Source: an uncultured Opitutia bacterium
GTDB taxonomy: Bacteria > Verrucomicrobiota > Verrucomicrobiia > Opitutales > UBA953
NCBI GenBank assembly: GCA_903882335.1
Contig: CAIRWP010000092.1
Location: forward strand, 1 to 18,008
Direction of reading: 5' to 3'
Length of the DNA stretch: 18,008 nucleotides
The position numbers and the translations under genes were made by a program. Of this stretch, positions 1-11,701 are shown piece by piece; position 1 is the stretch's first letter; every line of letters begins with the position of its first letter. Under the pieces are notes generated by a model. It was not told where the DNA came from. It did not search any database and saw only the letters and a program-made list of their open reading frames with translations.

Positions 1-272
1 ATGATCACGCGGGAACCGTTGGCGATCATCGCCGTGCGCACGTCGGGCCGCTTGGCCAGCATGAGGTCGGCGAGGTAGGCCACCTCCAGGAGCGCATGGT
101 CGTCGACCGCGCCGGAGGCCACGATAGGTAGGCCGGTGGCGCTCACGTATATTTTGTAGAACGGGTCGAGCTTCAGCGCCGTCGGCGGGGGCGTCACCGG
201 GCCGGGGACGCCCGCGGCGCCGGCGGGGGCGGCCAGCTGGCCGAGGCAGAGGAGGAGCGGGAGGAGTTTCAT
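1..272 (-). CDS. Secreted conserved protein of unknown function, 3' end outside the window
   Basis: Only the first 90 codons are present; the gene continues past the left edge. Residues 1-20 form a signal peptide (Lys at position 3, then a Leu-rich core ending in Ala-rich sequence), followed by a Pro-rich linker to about residue 32. The mature part (from about residue 33) has the pattern FYKIYVSATGLPIVAS at 39-54, then a helical stretch ending RPDVRTAMI at 75-83. I recall this pattern (K-x-Y-V-S-A-x-G-x-P-I-V, then AYL-x-x-x-ML-x-x-RPD-R) from uncharacterised exported proteins of Planctomycetes and Verrucomicrobia, but I cannot name a domain or reaction. The ATG lies at 272-270 and overlaps the stop of the upstream sulfatase gene by 4 bp (ATGA), so translation is probably coupled and the product probably belongs to the same extracellular pathway. 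No Shine-Dalgarno sequence precedes it. Confidence 0.75.
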   Translation of the reverse strand, partial: MKLLPLLLCLGQLAAPAGAAGVPGPVTPPPTALKLDPFYKIYVSATGLPIVASGAVDDHALLEVAYLADLMLAKRPDVRTAMIANGSRVI

Positions 273-1642
273 TTGGCGGAAGAGTGCTTGAGCTGGGCGC
301 CGGCGGGGATCTCAGGACGGTCGCCGGCCTTGAGGGCGACGAAACGGGCGCGCATCTCGGCGAGTTTGGCGGGTTGCTCCGCGGCGAGATCATGCTGCTC
401 GGAGGGGTCGGCGGCCAGGTCGTAGAGCTCGGCCTTGCCCTGCGGGTTGCCGTGCGGGGCGATCAGTTTCCAGTCGCCGAAGAAGACCGCGGAGCGCTGA
501 TAATGCGGGACGTAGATCGTCCGCGGGGCCGGGCGCGGCTCGGCGCCGGACAGCGCCGGCCAGACGTCCAGGCCGTCGAACTTCACGTCGGCCGGCACCC
601 GGACCCCGACCAGTCGGCAGAGCGTCGGCATCCAATCCGCCGCATGCATCGGGGCGACGCATTTGCCGGCCGGGAGACGGCCGGGCCAGCTGGCGAAGGC
701 GTTGACGCGCATCCCGCCTTCGTAGGGCTGGTTCTTCCAGCCGCGCAAGGGGGCGTTCGTCGTGACCGCCGGGCTACCCTTCGTGGTCCCGACGTAGGGA
801 TTACCCCCGCCCTCGATGCCGCCGTTGTCCGAGGTGAAGATGATCAACGTATTTTCCAACTGGCCCGTCGCCTTGAGCGCGTCGACCAGCTGGCCCACCT
901 TGGCGTCGAGCTGGCTCACGAAGGCCGCGTAGCGGCGCATCGAGTCGTCCTTCACCGGATCCGGGCTGAAACGGACGTCCGCGTAGGCCCGGAAATACTC
1001 CGGCGGGGCGTCGATGGGGATGTGCACGGCGCCGAAGGGCACGTAGACGAACCACGGGCCGCGCTGGGCGCGGATCTGGCGCTCGGCCTCGGCGGCGATG
1101 AGCTCGGTCGCGTTACCCTCTTCCTTTACCAGGACGTCGTTGCGGTTCCAGGTATCCTCGAGGTCGCCCTTGCGGTACTTGTGGGTCCACGGATCGACCG
1201 CGCCCGTCAGGAAGCCGTAGGACTCGTCGAAACCATAGCGGCGCGGACCCCACTCGAACTTGCCGCCGAGATGCCATTTGCCGGCGATGGCCGTGCGGTA
1301 GCCGGCCGACTTCATCGCAGCGGCCAGCGTGAAGGTGCCTTCGGGAAACGCCCGCAGGTTGGTCGGTCCGAGCACGTGCGGCCCGAAGCGGCTGGTCCAG
1401 CGACCGGAAAGCAAGGCTGTCCGGGTCGGCGTGCAGACCGGCTGCACGTAATGGCGGTCTAGCTCGACCGAGGTCTTGAGCAGCTCCGCCATGCGCGGGG
1501 TCTGGAAACGTCCGCCGTGCCAGGACACATCGGCCCACCCCATGTCGTCAGCCACGATCAGCAACACGTTCGGCTTGGCCGGCTCCGCCGCCGACAGGCC
1601 GAGCACGAGACAACAGGCGAGCAGCAGGCAGCGGGGCGGCAT
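269..1642 (-). CDS. Secreted arylsulfatase-like sulfatase (Cys-type)
   Basis: This 457-aa protein hydrolyses sulfate esters, probably on a polysaccharide, outside the cytoplasm. Residues 1-19 are a signal peptide. The mature protein opens with the sulfatase strand NVLLIVADDMGW (25-36), in which D32 and D33 should bind the metal. C70-T-P-T-R74 is the C-x-P-x-R motif whose Cys is converted to formylglycine. GKWHLGG (121-127) carries K122 and H124, H207 lies in VHIP, and FTSDNGG (269-275) supplies the second metal pair D272/N273. K303 and the following YEGGMRV (307-313) complete the active-site set. The wording around the Cys (YVQPVCTPTR) resembles the arylsulfatase B/I/J branch, but the substrate cannot be read from sequence. 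All expected catalytic residues are present and the length is normal. Maturation needs a formylglycine-generating enzyme, not encoded here. It is the fifth gene of the operon, 62 bp after the WD40-coil gene. No Shine-Dalgarno sequence is visible. Confidence 0.95.
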   Translation of the reverse strand: MPPRCLLLACCLVLGLSAAEPAKPNVLLIVADDMGWADVSWHGGRFQTPRMAELLKTSVELDRHYVQPVCTPTRTALLSGRWTSRFGPHVLGPTNLRAFPEGTFTLAAAMKSAGYRTAIAGKWHLGGKFEWGPRRYGFDESYGFLTGAVDPWTHKYRKGDLEDTWNRNDVLVKEEGNATELIAAEAERQIRAQRGPWFVYVPFGAVHIPIDAPPEYFRAYADVRFSPDPVKDDSMRRYAAFVSQLDAKVGQLVDALKATGQLENTLIIFTSDNGGIEGGGNPYVGTTKGSPAVTTNAPLRGWKNQPYEGGMRVNAFASWPGRLPAGKCVAPMHAADWMPTLCRLVGVRVPADVKFDGLDVWPALSGAEPRPAPRTIYVPHYQRSAVFFGDWKLIAPHGNPQGKAELYDLAADPSEQHDLAAEQPAKLAEMRARFVALKAGDRPEIPAGAQLKHSSAK

Positions 1643-1704
1643 GAACGCAACCTAGGGGGCGAGCCGTCGATTTCGAGGGGAAAGCGACGGCGCCCGGGCC
1701 ACCG

Positions 1705-4700
1705 TCACTTCTTGGGCAACATCGCCAGGTACCGGGCCTCGCTCGCCTTCACCTTGGCCTTGAGCGGTTCGACCTGCGGCTGGAGTTCGGCGAGCGAACG
1801 GGCCAGCTCCTCGAGGTTGCGGGCGCGTTCGGGAATCTCCCGCACCAAGGCGGCGTGGGACTTCTCAGCCGCGGCGGCAGCCTGACGGGCCGCGGCCAGC
1901 TTCGTGGTCGCGGCAGCGACCTCCGCGCGCTTGGCTTCGACGGGCTTGAGCGCGGCGGCGAGCCGGGTACGGACCTCGGCCAAGGGGGCTTCCAGCGGTT
2001 TGAGCGCTTCCTGAGCCACCTTGAGGCGCTCGCGCAACGGGGTGGACTTGGCCTCGAGCTCCTTCTCCACGAGGGCCGGGCGGGCCTGTAGGCGGGCGTA
2101 CTCCTTGAGCTGGGCGGAGCGGCTCTTGGTCAGGTCGTCGCGCTCGGTCGTGAGCGGGCCGACGCCCTGTTCATTCTTCGCGACCTCGGTGCCGAGCTCG
2201 GCGAGCTTCCGGCGGAAATCGGCGGCCGCGGCCGTCCGGCGGGCGATCTCATCGCGGGAGCGCGGCCCCGCGGCCTCCGCGGCGGCGACGGCGGTCTGGG
2301 CGCGACGCCGCACGGCCTCCGCGGCGGCGACGGCCGCCTCGGCCTCCGCCAGACCGGCCGCGTGGCGGAAAGTCAGGTACCCGCGGAAGGAACGGGCCGA
2401 GGCGAGCGTCACGGTCGCCTCGGAGAGGTTGGCGGCGGCGAGGTCCGCGGCGACCTTGGCCCCGACGAGGGAACGTGCGGCCTCCGCGGCGGCGGACTCG
2501 GCGGTCGCGACGGCGGCGGTCGCCGTGGCGAGGTCGCGCGTGGCGGTCTCCTGCGCGGCCTTGAGATCCTTCAGCTGCTTCCCGGAAGCCTCGAGCTGGG
2601 CGGCGACGTCGGTCAGCCGGAGCCGGACCGGGCGCATCGCGCGGGCGTAGTCCTCGATGGCGGCCTTCGCGGCGGCGACCTCGGTATCGCGGCGCTTGAG
2701 GAACTCGGTCAAGTTCGCCTCGGCCTCCGCCACGAGCTTGGCTTGGGCCTCGACCTTCGCGGCGGCAGCGGACTCCTCCAGGCGAAGGGGCGTCAGCGAC
2801 TTATCCAGATCGGCCAGCGCGGCCTGCAGCTTCGCCACCGCGGCCTCTTCGCCGGGCACGGCCGCGACCAGACGGTCGGCCTCGCGGCGCGCCGGCTCGA
2901 CCTTGGCCGCGGCGACCTCGCGGGCCTTGAGGTTGTCTTCGCGGCCTGCCAGCGCATCGGCGATGTCGGCCTCGAGCTTCGTGAGCTTGTCGCGCTCGGA
3001 CAGGACGGTGACGTTGAACTCGGCGGCCTGAAGGGCGACGATCCGGACGCGGAGCGCGGCGATCTCGTCGGCGGCGGTGCGGAGCTGGGCCGCGAGGCGT
3101 TCCTGCCCGGAGAGCAGCTCGACGCGGGCGGTCGTCTTTGCGGTCTCCTCGCGGTAGAAGGCCGCGGCCTTCTGCTGGGCCTCCAAGGTCTTCGTCGCGC
3201 TCGCGAGCTCCGTGCCCTTGACCTTCTCCTTCTGCTTCGTCCAGTAATCAATGGTCTTCGCCGTCTCGGCGGCGCGGGCCGTGAGGTCGGCGAGCTCGGC
3301 CTTCAACCAGGCGAGATCGAAGCCCTCCGTGCGCAGGAAAGCCCGATCCTTGTCGGCCGCGGCCACCGAAGGGGCGAGTTGTTCGCGGATGACCGCCATC
3401 TTCTTGGCCAGCTCGGCGCGGGCGGCGACATCGGTCGTCTTCTCGCGCTTGGCGCGCAGGGCTTCGCGTTCCTGATTGCCGGCGGCGATCCTGGCCTGCA
3501 ACGGGGCGAGCCGGGCCTGGGCCGCGGCGGCCGCGGCGCGGGCCGCGACCTGCTCGGCGGTCGGGGCGGCGGCCGCGGGCGAGGACTGCAAGGCGATGAA
3601 CTCGGCGAGGCGGGCTTGGGCGGCCGCGATCCGCTGCTGGAGGCGCGCGGGGTTGCTGGGGACCTGAGTCAGGTCTCGGCCTGTCGCGACGTCGTGGAAA
3701 CGGACTTCCCCGAGCCAGTTGCCGGTCACGTAGGTCTTGCCGTCGGCGAGGGCCGTCACCTTGGAGACGACGTCGGCCTGCTTGCCGGCCTGGGCCTGGG
3801 GGACACGCTTGCCGTCGATGGCCCAGAGGGCGCTGGTACCGTCGTTGCCGCAGGAAAGCAGGCGCCCGTCGGGGGTGAAGGCGACGGACTGGACGGCGGA
3901 GCCATGGGCGGACCAGTTGGCGACGCGCTTGCCGGTCTTCAGTTCCCAGGTCGTGATCGTGCCGTCGGCGCCGCAGCTGGCGAGGACGTTGGAGTCGGCC
4001 CGCCAGGCGAGGTCGGTCACCGCCCCCTTGTGCTGGCCGAGGTTGTAGAATTCGCCGCCGTTGTCGGCCTCCCAGACCATCACGTTGCCGTTGCGGTCGG
4101 CGGTCGCGAGCAGGACACCGTCCGGGCTGAAGTCGGCGCCGGTGACCCACTCGGTGTGCTTGGAGATGGTGTAGAGCAGTTCGCCGGAGGCCGTGTCGTA
4201 GCACTTCACCTTCTTGGTGTTGGTGGCGAGGGCGACCTTGCGGTGGTCGGGCGTGATGTCGGCCGACATCACCTGGTCGAACTCCTTGCCAAGTTCGGTG
4301 ACGCGGCGACCGGTCCGCACGTCCCAGATGACGGCGTGCCCGAACTTGCCGCCGCGGCCGCCGCCGAGGATCAGGAGCGAGCCGTTGGCGCTGAACTTGA
4401 GGGAGCGGGCGTAGCCTTCGGGATAGGGGAAGATGCCGGCCAGCTCGCGGGTATCGGTATCGTAGAGCAGCACCTGCTTGGGCGAGGCGACCGCGAGCAA
4501 GGAAGTCCAAGGACTGGCCGCCAGGGCCGTGATGGCCGTCGTGCGGGGCGTGACGATCACCGGCTCAAGCAGGACGTCGGTCGGGCGGGCGACGGGCCCG
4601 GTGGGCTTGCCGGCCGCGGCGTCGAAGGCGAGGTCGACCTTGGGCTGGCTGGACTTGCGGGCGACGCTGCCCTTGGCCTGCAGCAGGCCGCCAGCGATCC

Positions 4701-5064
4701 ACTTCGAGAGCAAGGTGAGGTCCTTCGCGTCGAGCGGGGCGCCCTCGGGAGGCATGAAAGGCTCCTCCTTCTTGGAGCTGCAGGTCCAGAGCCTGCTGCC
4801 GGCCGGGTTGCCGGCGTCGACCACGGCGCCGCCACCGCCGCCCGCGAGGAGCGCGGCGTAGCTGGACAGGTCGAGTCCACCCTTCTTCTTGTCGGGGTTA
4901 TGACAGGAGAAGCACTTATTCTCCAGCACCGGCCGGATGTGGTCGTCGTAGGTGAGTTTCTCGGCGTCCTGGGCGCGGACGGCACCGGCGAAGGCGACGG
5001 CCGCCGCGAGCACGAGGAAACGGCGGCTCAACCAGCGGCGCGGGGCGGGGACGGCGGCGGACAT
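1705..5064 (-). CDS. Exported PSCyt1 cytochrome / WD40 propeller / long coiled-coil protein
   Basis: This 1119-aa protein has three parts. Residues 1-31 are a signal peptide, so the whole product should be periplasmic or surface-exposed. Residues 35-130 are a planctomycete-type cytochrome c domain (PSCyt1): C51-F-S-C54-H55 binds haem, and M104 in MPPEG is the likely second ligand. Residues about 175-470 carry seven WD40-type repeats (near 178, 218, 265, 307, 348, 390 and 432; examples FSPDGVLLATAD and FTPDGRLLSC), enough for one closed seven-bladed propeller. From 472 to about 1115 the sequence is an almost uninterrupted Ala/Glu/Lys/Leu-rich coiled coil with a few Pro breaks and no recognisable enzyme. 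A haem domain plus WD40 plus Ala-rich coil occurs in other PVC genomes, but its function is unknown; electron transfer or scaffolding of the degradation machinery is inference. It lies 16 bp after the DUF1549/DUF1553 gene. The codons for the coil are very GC-rich and contain local duplications. Confidence 0.92.
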   Translation of the reverse strand: MSAAVPAPRRWLSRRFLVLAAAVAFAGAVRAQDAEKLTYDDHIRPVLENKCFSCHNPDKKKGGLDLSSYAALLAGGGGGAVVDAGNPAGSRLWTCSSKKEEPFMPPEGAPLDAKDLTLLSKWIAGGLLQAKGSVARKSSQPKVDLAFDAAAGKPTGPVARPTDVLLEPVIVTPRTTAITALAASPWTSLLAVASPKQVLLYDTDTRELAGIFPYPEGYARSLKFSANGSLLILGGGRGGKFGHAVIWDVRTGRRVTELGKEFDQVMSADITPDHRKVALATNTKKVKCYDTASGELLYTISKHTEWVTGADFSPDGVLLATADRNGNVMVWEADNGGEFYNLGQHKGAVTDLAWRADSNVLASCGADGTITTWELKTGKRVANWSAHGSAVQSVAFTPDGRLLSCGNDGTSALWAIDGKRVPQAQAGKQADVVSKVTALADGKTYVTGNWLGEVRFHDVATGRDLTQVPSNPARLQQRIAAAQARLAEFIALQSSPAAAAPTAEQVAARAAAAAAQARLAPLQARIAAGNQEREALRAKREKTTDVAARAELAKKMAVIREQLAPSVAAADKDRAFLRTEGFDLAWLKAELADLTARAAETAKTIDYWTKQKEKVKGTELASATKTLEAQQKAAAFYREETAKTTARVELLSGQERLAAQLRTAADEIAALRVRIVALQAAEFNVTVLSERDKLTKLEADIADALAGREDNLKAREVAAAKVEPARREADRLVAAVPGEEAAVAKLQAALADLDKSLTPLRLEESAAAAKVEAQAKLVAEAEANLTEFLKRRDTEVAAAKAAIEDYARAMRPVRLRLTDVAAQLEASGKQLKDLKAAQETATRDLATATAAVATAESAAAEAARSLVGAKVAADLAAANLSEATVTLASARSFRGYLTFRHAAGLAEAEAAVAAAEAVRRRAQTAVAAAEAAGPRSRDEIARRTAAAADFRRKLAELGTEVAKNEQGVGPLTTERDDLTKSRSAQLKEYARLQARPALVEKELEAKSTPLRERLKVAQEALKPLEAPLAEVRTRLAAALKPVEAKRAEVAAATTKLAAARQAAAAAEKSHAALVREIPERARNLEELARSLAELQPQVEPLKAKVKASEARYLAMLPKK
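2271..2334. repeat. 22-bp direct repeat at 42-bp period inside the coiled-coil coding region
   Basis: The same 22 bases occur at 2271-2292 and 2313-2334, offset by 42 bp. The first 17 of them recur at 2478-2494. In the minus-strand protein the repeat encodes the A-V-A-A-A-E-A type segment around residues 898-925. A 42-bp offset is 14 codons, exactly two heptads, so the duplication preserves the coiled-coil register. This is a coding repeat, not a mobile or regulatory one. Confidence 0.7.
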
Positions 5065-5080
5065 GGGCGGCGGGCCGGGC

Positions 5081-7882
<2,802 letters not shown>

Positions 7883-7884
7883 GG

Positions 7885-10317
7885 TCAGTTCTTGGGGGCG
7901 TCGGTCTTCTGGCGGAGTTGCTCGAGACGGGACAAAGCGACGGGGGCGGCCGGGGTGGCGGGGGCCGCCGCGGCGACCGCCTTGGCGCCCGGGGCGGCCG
8001 GCGCGGCCGCCGGGGAGCCTTTGCGCGGAGCATCGATGCGGAGCGAGGAACCTAGCGCGATCCGGTGGGTGGTGGTCGCGCCGTTGACCGGCACATCGAC
8101 CTGGACGAAGAGGTTATCCTTCTTGCCCACCGGCGACTCGGCGGTGGTCTTCACCGTGAAGCGGAGCTCCTTGGTATCCTTGGTGACCTTGATCGGCGCG
8201 ATCGCGATGGTGTCGGGCACGCCCACCAGCCGGGCCACGGCCTCGCCCTCGAACGGACGCAGGACCTCGAAGTTCGTGGCGAGGACCGCCTCCCTTCCCT
8301 GCTCGATGGCGGCGAGAGGCACGGCGTTGGCGGCGACGAAGGCCGGCGCGGTGCTGACCTTCGCGAACGGGGAGGCGTTGTAGACGCGACCACCGCCGGC
8401 ATCGGCCTCGCCCATGACGACGAAGTTCCAGTCCGCGGCGGACACCCCGGCGCTCGCGCTGAGCTCGAAGGCGCAACGGTCCGCACCCTCGGCGATGGTC
8501 TGCTCACCGAGCGAGGTGATGCCGGGCGGCGTCCACACCATGAACACGCGGATGGGGCCCTTGAACCCTTCCTTGCGCTTGGCGACCACGGACAAGGCAA
8601 GCACGCCGTTCTGGACGACGGGCACCTTGGGCACCTCGATCTCTAGCGCATAGGGGGCGGCCTCGACGACGGCGACGGGCAGGCGATCCTCGACGCCCTG
8701 GTAATAGATGACGTTGCCGTTGCGGATGATGTCGTAGACCTGGCGCATCCGGCCGACGACGGTCTGCTTGGGGTCGAGGGGCAGCATCCGCAGGGACACG
8801 ACGGCCTGACCGAGCGGGGCGTCGGCCGCGGCCTCGAAGACCAGCGGCACGTTGGGCAGGTCCTTGGGGGCGGCGTCGGCGAGGAGGCGCACGCCCGCCG
8901 GGAGGCCGGGGGCGTCGAACCGGTAGTCGCCACTGACGCCGGAGCGGGTGAAGTTCTGCAGCAGCGCCATGCGCCCGCCGCGCGGCACCGCGATGAACTG
9001 GCGGTAGTGGCTATCGTTGACGGTATAATCCGGCGAGGCGAACGTGAGACTGGGCAAGGACGCGGTCAGCTCGACGCGGTAGACGAAGTTGGCGCCGCCG
9101 CGCTCAAGGTGGTCGCGCACGCGCAGCGTGTAGACGCCGTCGGCCGGGACGGTGACGCGGAAGCGGGAATCCAGGCGCCGCATGCCGCCGCCGTCGTCGT
9201 TGGAGACGAGGTCGGTGCCGGCGGCGTTGGCGACCCGCACCACGGGATCCAGGGGCGAACCGAGGGACTGGGCGAGGCACTGACCCTCGAGCACCTGCCC
9301 CTTCTTCAAGGTGAGCTTGAAGAAATCGGCGTCGCCCGGCTGGCCGATGACGCCGTTGAGGGCGTAGGCCTCGGCCGGAGGCACCGCGTTGGCCGCGTCG
9401 GTCTTGTCGTTCGGCTCCGCCTCGAGGAAGTTGTCGACGGTCGAGAGCCGGAAGACGTTGCCGGACGGGGCGGAGGCCTGGGTGCGGGCGAAGAGCTGGA
9501 AGTCGGCGCGGGGTTCGGCGGGCAAGGCGACCTCCTCGGTGAAGGCATCCTTCCCCGAGACGAAGCTGACGGCAAGTTTGGTACCCAGCTTACCGCCGGC
9601 GGGGTAGACGGCGTCCGGCCGGGGGAAGCTCCCGAGGTGCAGACGGTAGAAGGAACGGCCGCCGCCCCGGTAGGAGGATTCGCGGACCATCACGAAGTAA
9701 TCGCCGTCATACTCGGCGACAAACGAACAGTAGCCGTCCTGGCGATGGAGGATCGTGTCGTCGGAAGCGGCCTTCTCGAACCGGTCCTTGTCGAGGATCG
9801 CGACGTAGGGATCGAAGACCTCGTAGCCGAGCCGCAGGCCGTCGACCTCGACGCTGAGCCGCTGGCCCTTGCGCATGGCCACCTTGTAGTAATCGACGTC
9901 CTCGGCGAGGACGACGCCTTCGATCGTGCGGTCGAGCTCGACGGACTGCGCGCGGGCGAGATCGTCGTTGGGCTCCTTCTCGTCCACGTTCGCGAACGGG
10001 CTGACGAAGAACTGGCGGGCGTGGGAGAGTCCGGACTTCGTGCGCACGCGGACGAGGTGGTTGCCGAGGGGGACCTCTGGGCCGATGGCGAGGGTCAGCT
10101 CGACCTTGCCGGCCGCGACGCTCTGCACGCCCTTCACCCGGAAGCCCGGGGTGTAGAAGAGCAGGTCCTCGAAATCGGCGAGACGCGTCCCGGTGAGCGT
10201 CACCTTGACCTCGGCGCCGCGCTGCCCGCCGTTGGGCTTGGTGCCCGTGAAATCAGGGTAGGCCGCCCGCGCGACCGCGAGGGTCAGCAGGAGCGGCGCG
10301 AGGAGTCGGACGAACAT
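7885..10317 (-). CDS. Secreted protein with two pre-peptidase C-terminal (PPC) domains
   Basis: This 810-aa protein has a signal peptide (1-18) and no recognisable catalytic site. Residues 20-105 look like an IPT/TIG-type beta domain (signature KPNGGQRGAEVKVTLTG). Two PPC domains follow. The first is at about 114-228 (EPNDDLARAQ, then DVDYYKVAMRKGQ and GDYFVMVRE). The second is at about 300-418 (EPNDKTDAANA, then DADFFKLTLKKGQ and DGVYTLRVRD). Residues 420-755 are further beta-rich sequence I cannot assign. The C-terminus from about 766 is an Ala/Pro linker ending in a short charged helix (LSRLEQLRQKTD). PPC domains are non-catalytic beta-sandwiches of secreted proteins, often linked to binding or maturation. 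PVC proteins of this type typically sit beside DUF1501 and DUF1549/DUF1553 genes, as here. It lies 25 bp after the DUF1501 gene and 2 bp before the cytochrome gene. A carbohydrate- or surface-binding role is inference. Confidence 0.9.
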   Translation of the reverse strand: MFVRLLAPLLLTLAVARAAYPDFTGTKPNGGQRGAEVKVTLTGTRLADFEDLLFYTPGFRVKGVQSVAAGKVELTLAIGPEVPLGNHLVRVRTKSGLSHARQFFVSPFANVDEKEPNDDLARAQSVELDRTIEGVVLAEDVDYYKVAMRKGQRLSVEVDGLRLGYEVFDPYVAILDKDRFEKAASDDTILHRQDGYCSFVAEYDGDYFVMVRESSYRGGGRSFYRLHLGSFPRPDAVYPAGGKLGTKLAVSFVSGKDAFTEEVALPAEPRADFQLFARTQASAPSGNVFRLSTVDNFLEAEPNDKTDAANAVPPAEAYALNGVIGQPGDADFFKLTLKKGQVLEGQCLAQSLGSPLDPVVRVANAAGTDLVSNDDGGGMRRLDSRFRVTVPADGVYTLRVRDHLERGGANFVYRVELTASLPSLTFASPDYTVNDSHYRQFIAVPRGGRMALLQNFTRSGVSGDYRFDAPGLPAGVRLLADAAPKDLPNVPLVFEAAADAPLGQAVVSLRMLPLDPKQTVVGRMRQVYDIIRNGNVIYYQGVEDRLPVAVVEAAPYALEIEVPKVPVVQNGVLALSVVAKRKEGFKGPIRVFMVWTPPGITSLGEQTIAEGADRCAFELSASAGVSAADWNFVVMGEADAGGGRVYNASPFAKVSTAPAFVAANAVPLAAIEQGREAVLATNFEVLRPFEGEAVARLVGVPDTIAIAPIKVTKDTKELRFTVKTTAESPVGKKDNLFVQVDVPVNGATTTHRIALGSSLRIDAPRKGSPAAAPAAPGAKAVAAAAPATPAAPVALSRLEQLRQKTDAPKN

Positions 10318-10342
10318 GACGCGCGGACGGCGGACGGCGGGC

Positions 10343-11674
10343 TCAGGCGAGCCAGTCGGTCATGATGCGGCCGCCGTTGACGATGTCGATCGGCCGGCCG
10401 CCGTCGGAGACGATGCGCTTGTCGGCGTTGATGCCGAGGACGCGGTACATGGTCTTGGCCAGGTCCTCGGGGCCCACCGCGTCGCGGTCGGGCTCGCCAC
10501 CGAGGGCGTCGGAGGCGCCGTGCACGTAGCCTTCCTTCACGCCGCCGCCGGCCATGGCCACGGAGAAGACGCGCGGCCAGTGGTCGCGGCCGTTGGTGCC
10601 ATTGAGCTTGGGGGTGCGGCCGAACTCGGAGCTGACCAGCACGAGCGTGCGCTTGAGCAGGCCGCGGTCGGCGAGGTCGGTGATGAGGCGGGCGAAGGCC
10701 TGGTCGAACTGGGTGGCCTGGTTCTCGAAGCCGCCCTTGATGTTGGAGTGGTGGTCCCAGCCGCCGAAGGTCACGGAGACCATGCGCACGCCGGACTCGA
10801 CGAGGCGGCGGGCGAGGAGGAAACGCTGGCCGGCGGTGTTGCGGCCGTACTCGTCGCGGAGCTTGTCGGATTCCTGCGAGAGGTCGAACGCCTGGCGGGC
10901 CTTGGCGCTGCTGACGAGGCCGTAGGCGGCCTGCTGGAAGCTGTCCATCGCGCCGATCGCGTCGGACTTCTCGGTGGCGCGGAAATGCTCGTCGACCGAG
11001 GCGAGGAGGCCACGGCGACGGTCGAAGCGGGCCGGGGCGACGTCCTTGGGCGCCAGGAGGTCGCGCACGGTGAAGGCCTTGTCCGCCGGGTCGCTACCGA
11101 GCGCGAACGGGCCGAAGGCGCTGCTCATGTAGCCGGTGCCCTGCTCGGGGATGCTCTGGCTGGGGACGACGACGTAGGGCGGGAGGTTATTGCGGGAGCC
11201 CTGCTCGTGCGAGATGACGGAGCCGAAGCTCGGGAACTTGATCGCCGGGCTCGGGCGATAGCCGGTGAACATGTTGTGCGTGCCGCGCTCGTGGGCGGCC
11301 TCGCCGTGCGTCATGGAGCGGACGACGGTCAGTTTGTTCATGATCTTCGCGATGTTGACGAACTTCTCGCCGACGTACTCGCCGGGGACGGTGGTCTTGA
11401 TCGGCGTGAACGGGCCGCGGTACTCCGGCGCGGCGAACGGCTTGGGGTCCCACGACTCATGCTGCGCCATGCCGCCGGGCAGGTAGATGTGGATCACGGC
11501 GTCGGCGAGGGCGTCGAAGGTCTCCACCTTAGGGAGCTCGAGCGCCCGCAGGCGGAGCATGCCGGGCAACGTCAGGCCGAGCGTGCCGAACATGCCGACC
11601 TGGAGGAACTCGCGGCGTCGCCAGCTCGAGCGGATATCGGGGTGGTCACCTTGGCAATCGCGGTGCATTTTCAT
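10343..11674 (-). CDS. Tat-exported DUF1501 protein
   Basis: This 443-aa protein belongs to the DUF1501 family, which has an alkaline-phosphatase/sulfatase-like fold but no proven reaction. Residues 19-27 (RRREFLQVG) plus the hydrophobic run to about 45 form a twin-arginine signal, so it should be exported folded, possibly with bound metal. Family hallmarks include IHIYLPGGMAQHESWDPKP (61-79), HGEAAHERGTHNMFTGYRPS (123-142), GGWDHHSNIKGGF (304-316) and SSEFGRTPKLNGTNGRDHWP (348-367), with the conserved His and Asp residues intact. I chose the ATG at 11674. The frame stays open to a GTG at 11713, but that extension adds 13 residues, sits inside an inverted repeat and spoils the compact N-terminus. 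A second ATG at 11668 is possible. It is the first gene of the leftward operon. DUF1501 genes almost always pair with DUF1549/DUF1553 cytochromes, as here. Confidence 0.93.
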   Translation of the reverse strand: MKMHRDCQGDHPDIRSSWRRREFLQVGMFGTLGLTLPGMLRLRALELPKVETFDALADAVIHIYLPGGMAQHESWDPKPFAAPEYRGPFTPIKTTVPGEYVGEKFVNIAKIMNKLTVVRSMTHGEAAHERGTHNMFTGYRPSPAIKFPSFGSVISHEQGSRNNLPPYVVVPSQSIPEQGTGYMSSAFGPFALGSDPADKAFTVRDLLAPKDVAPARFDRRRGLLASVDEHFRATEKSDAIGAMDSFQQAAYGLVSSAKARQAFDLSQESDKLRDEYGRNTAGQRFLLARRLVESGVRMVSVTFGGWDHHSNIKGGFENQATQFDQAFARLITDLADRGLLKRTLVLVSSEFGRTPKLNGTNGRDHWPRVFSVAMAGGGVKEGYVHGASDALGGEPDRDAVGPEDLAKTMYRVLGINADKRIVSDGGRPIDIVNGGRIMTDWLA

Positions 11675-11701
11675 GGCGGCAGGGAGGGGTTGGGGTTGAG
11701 A

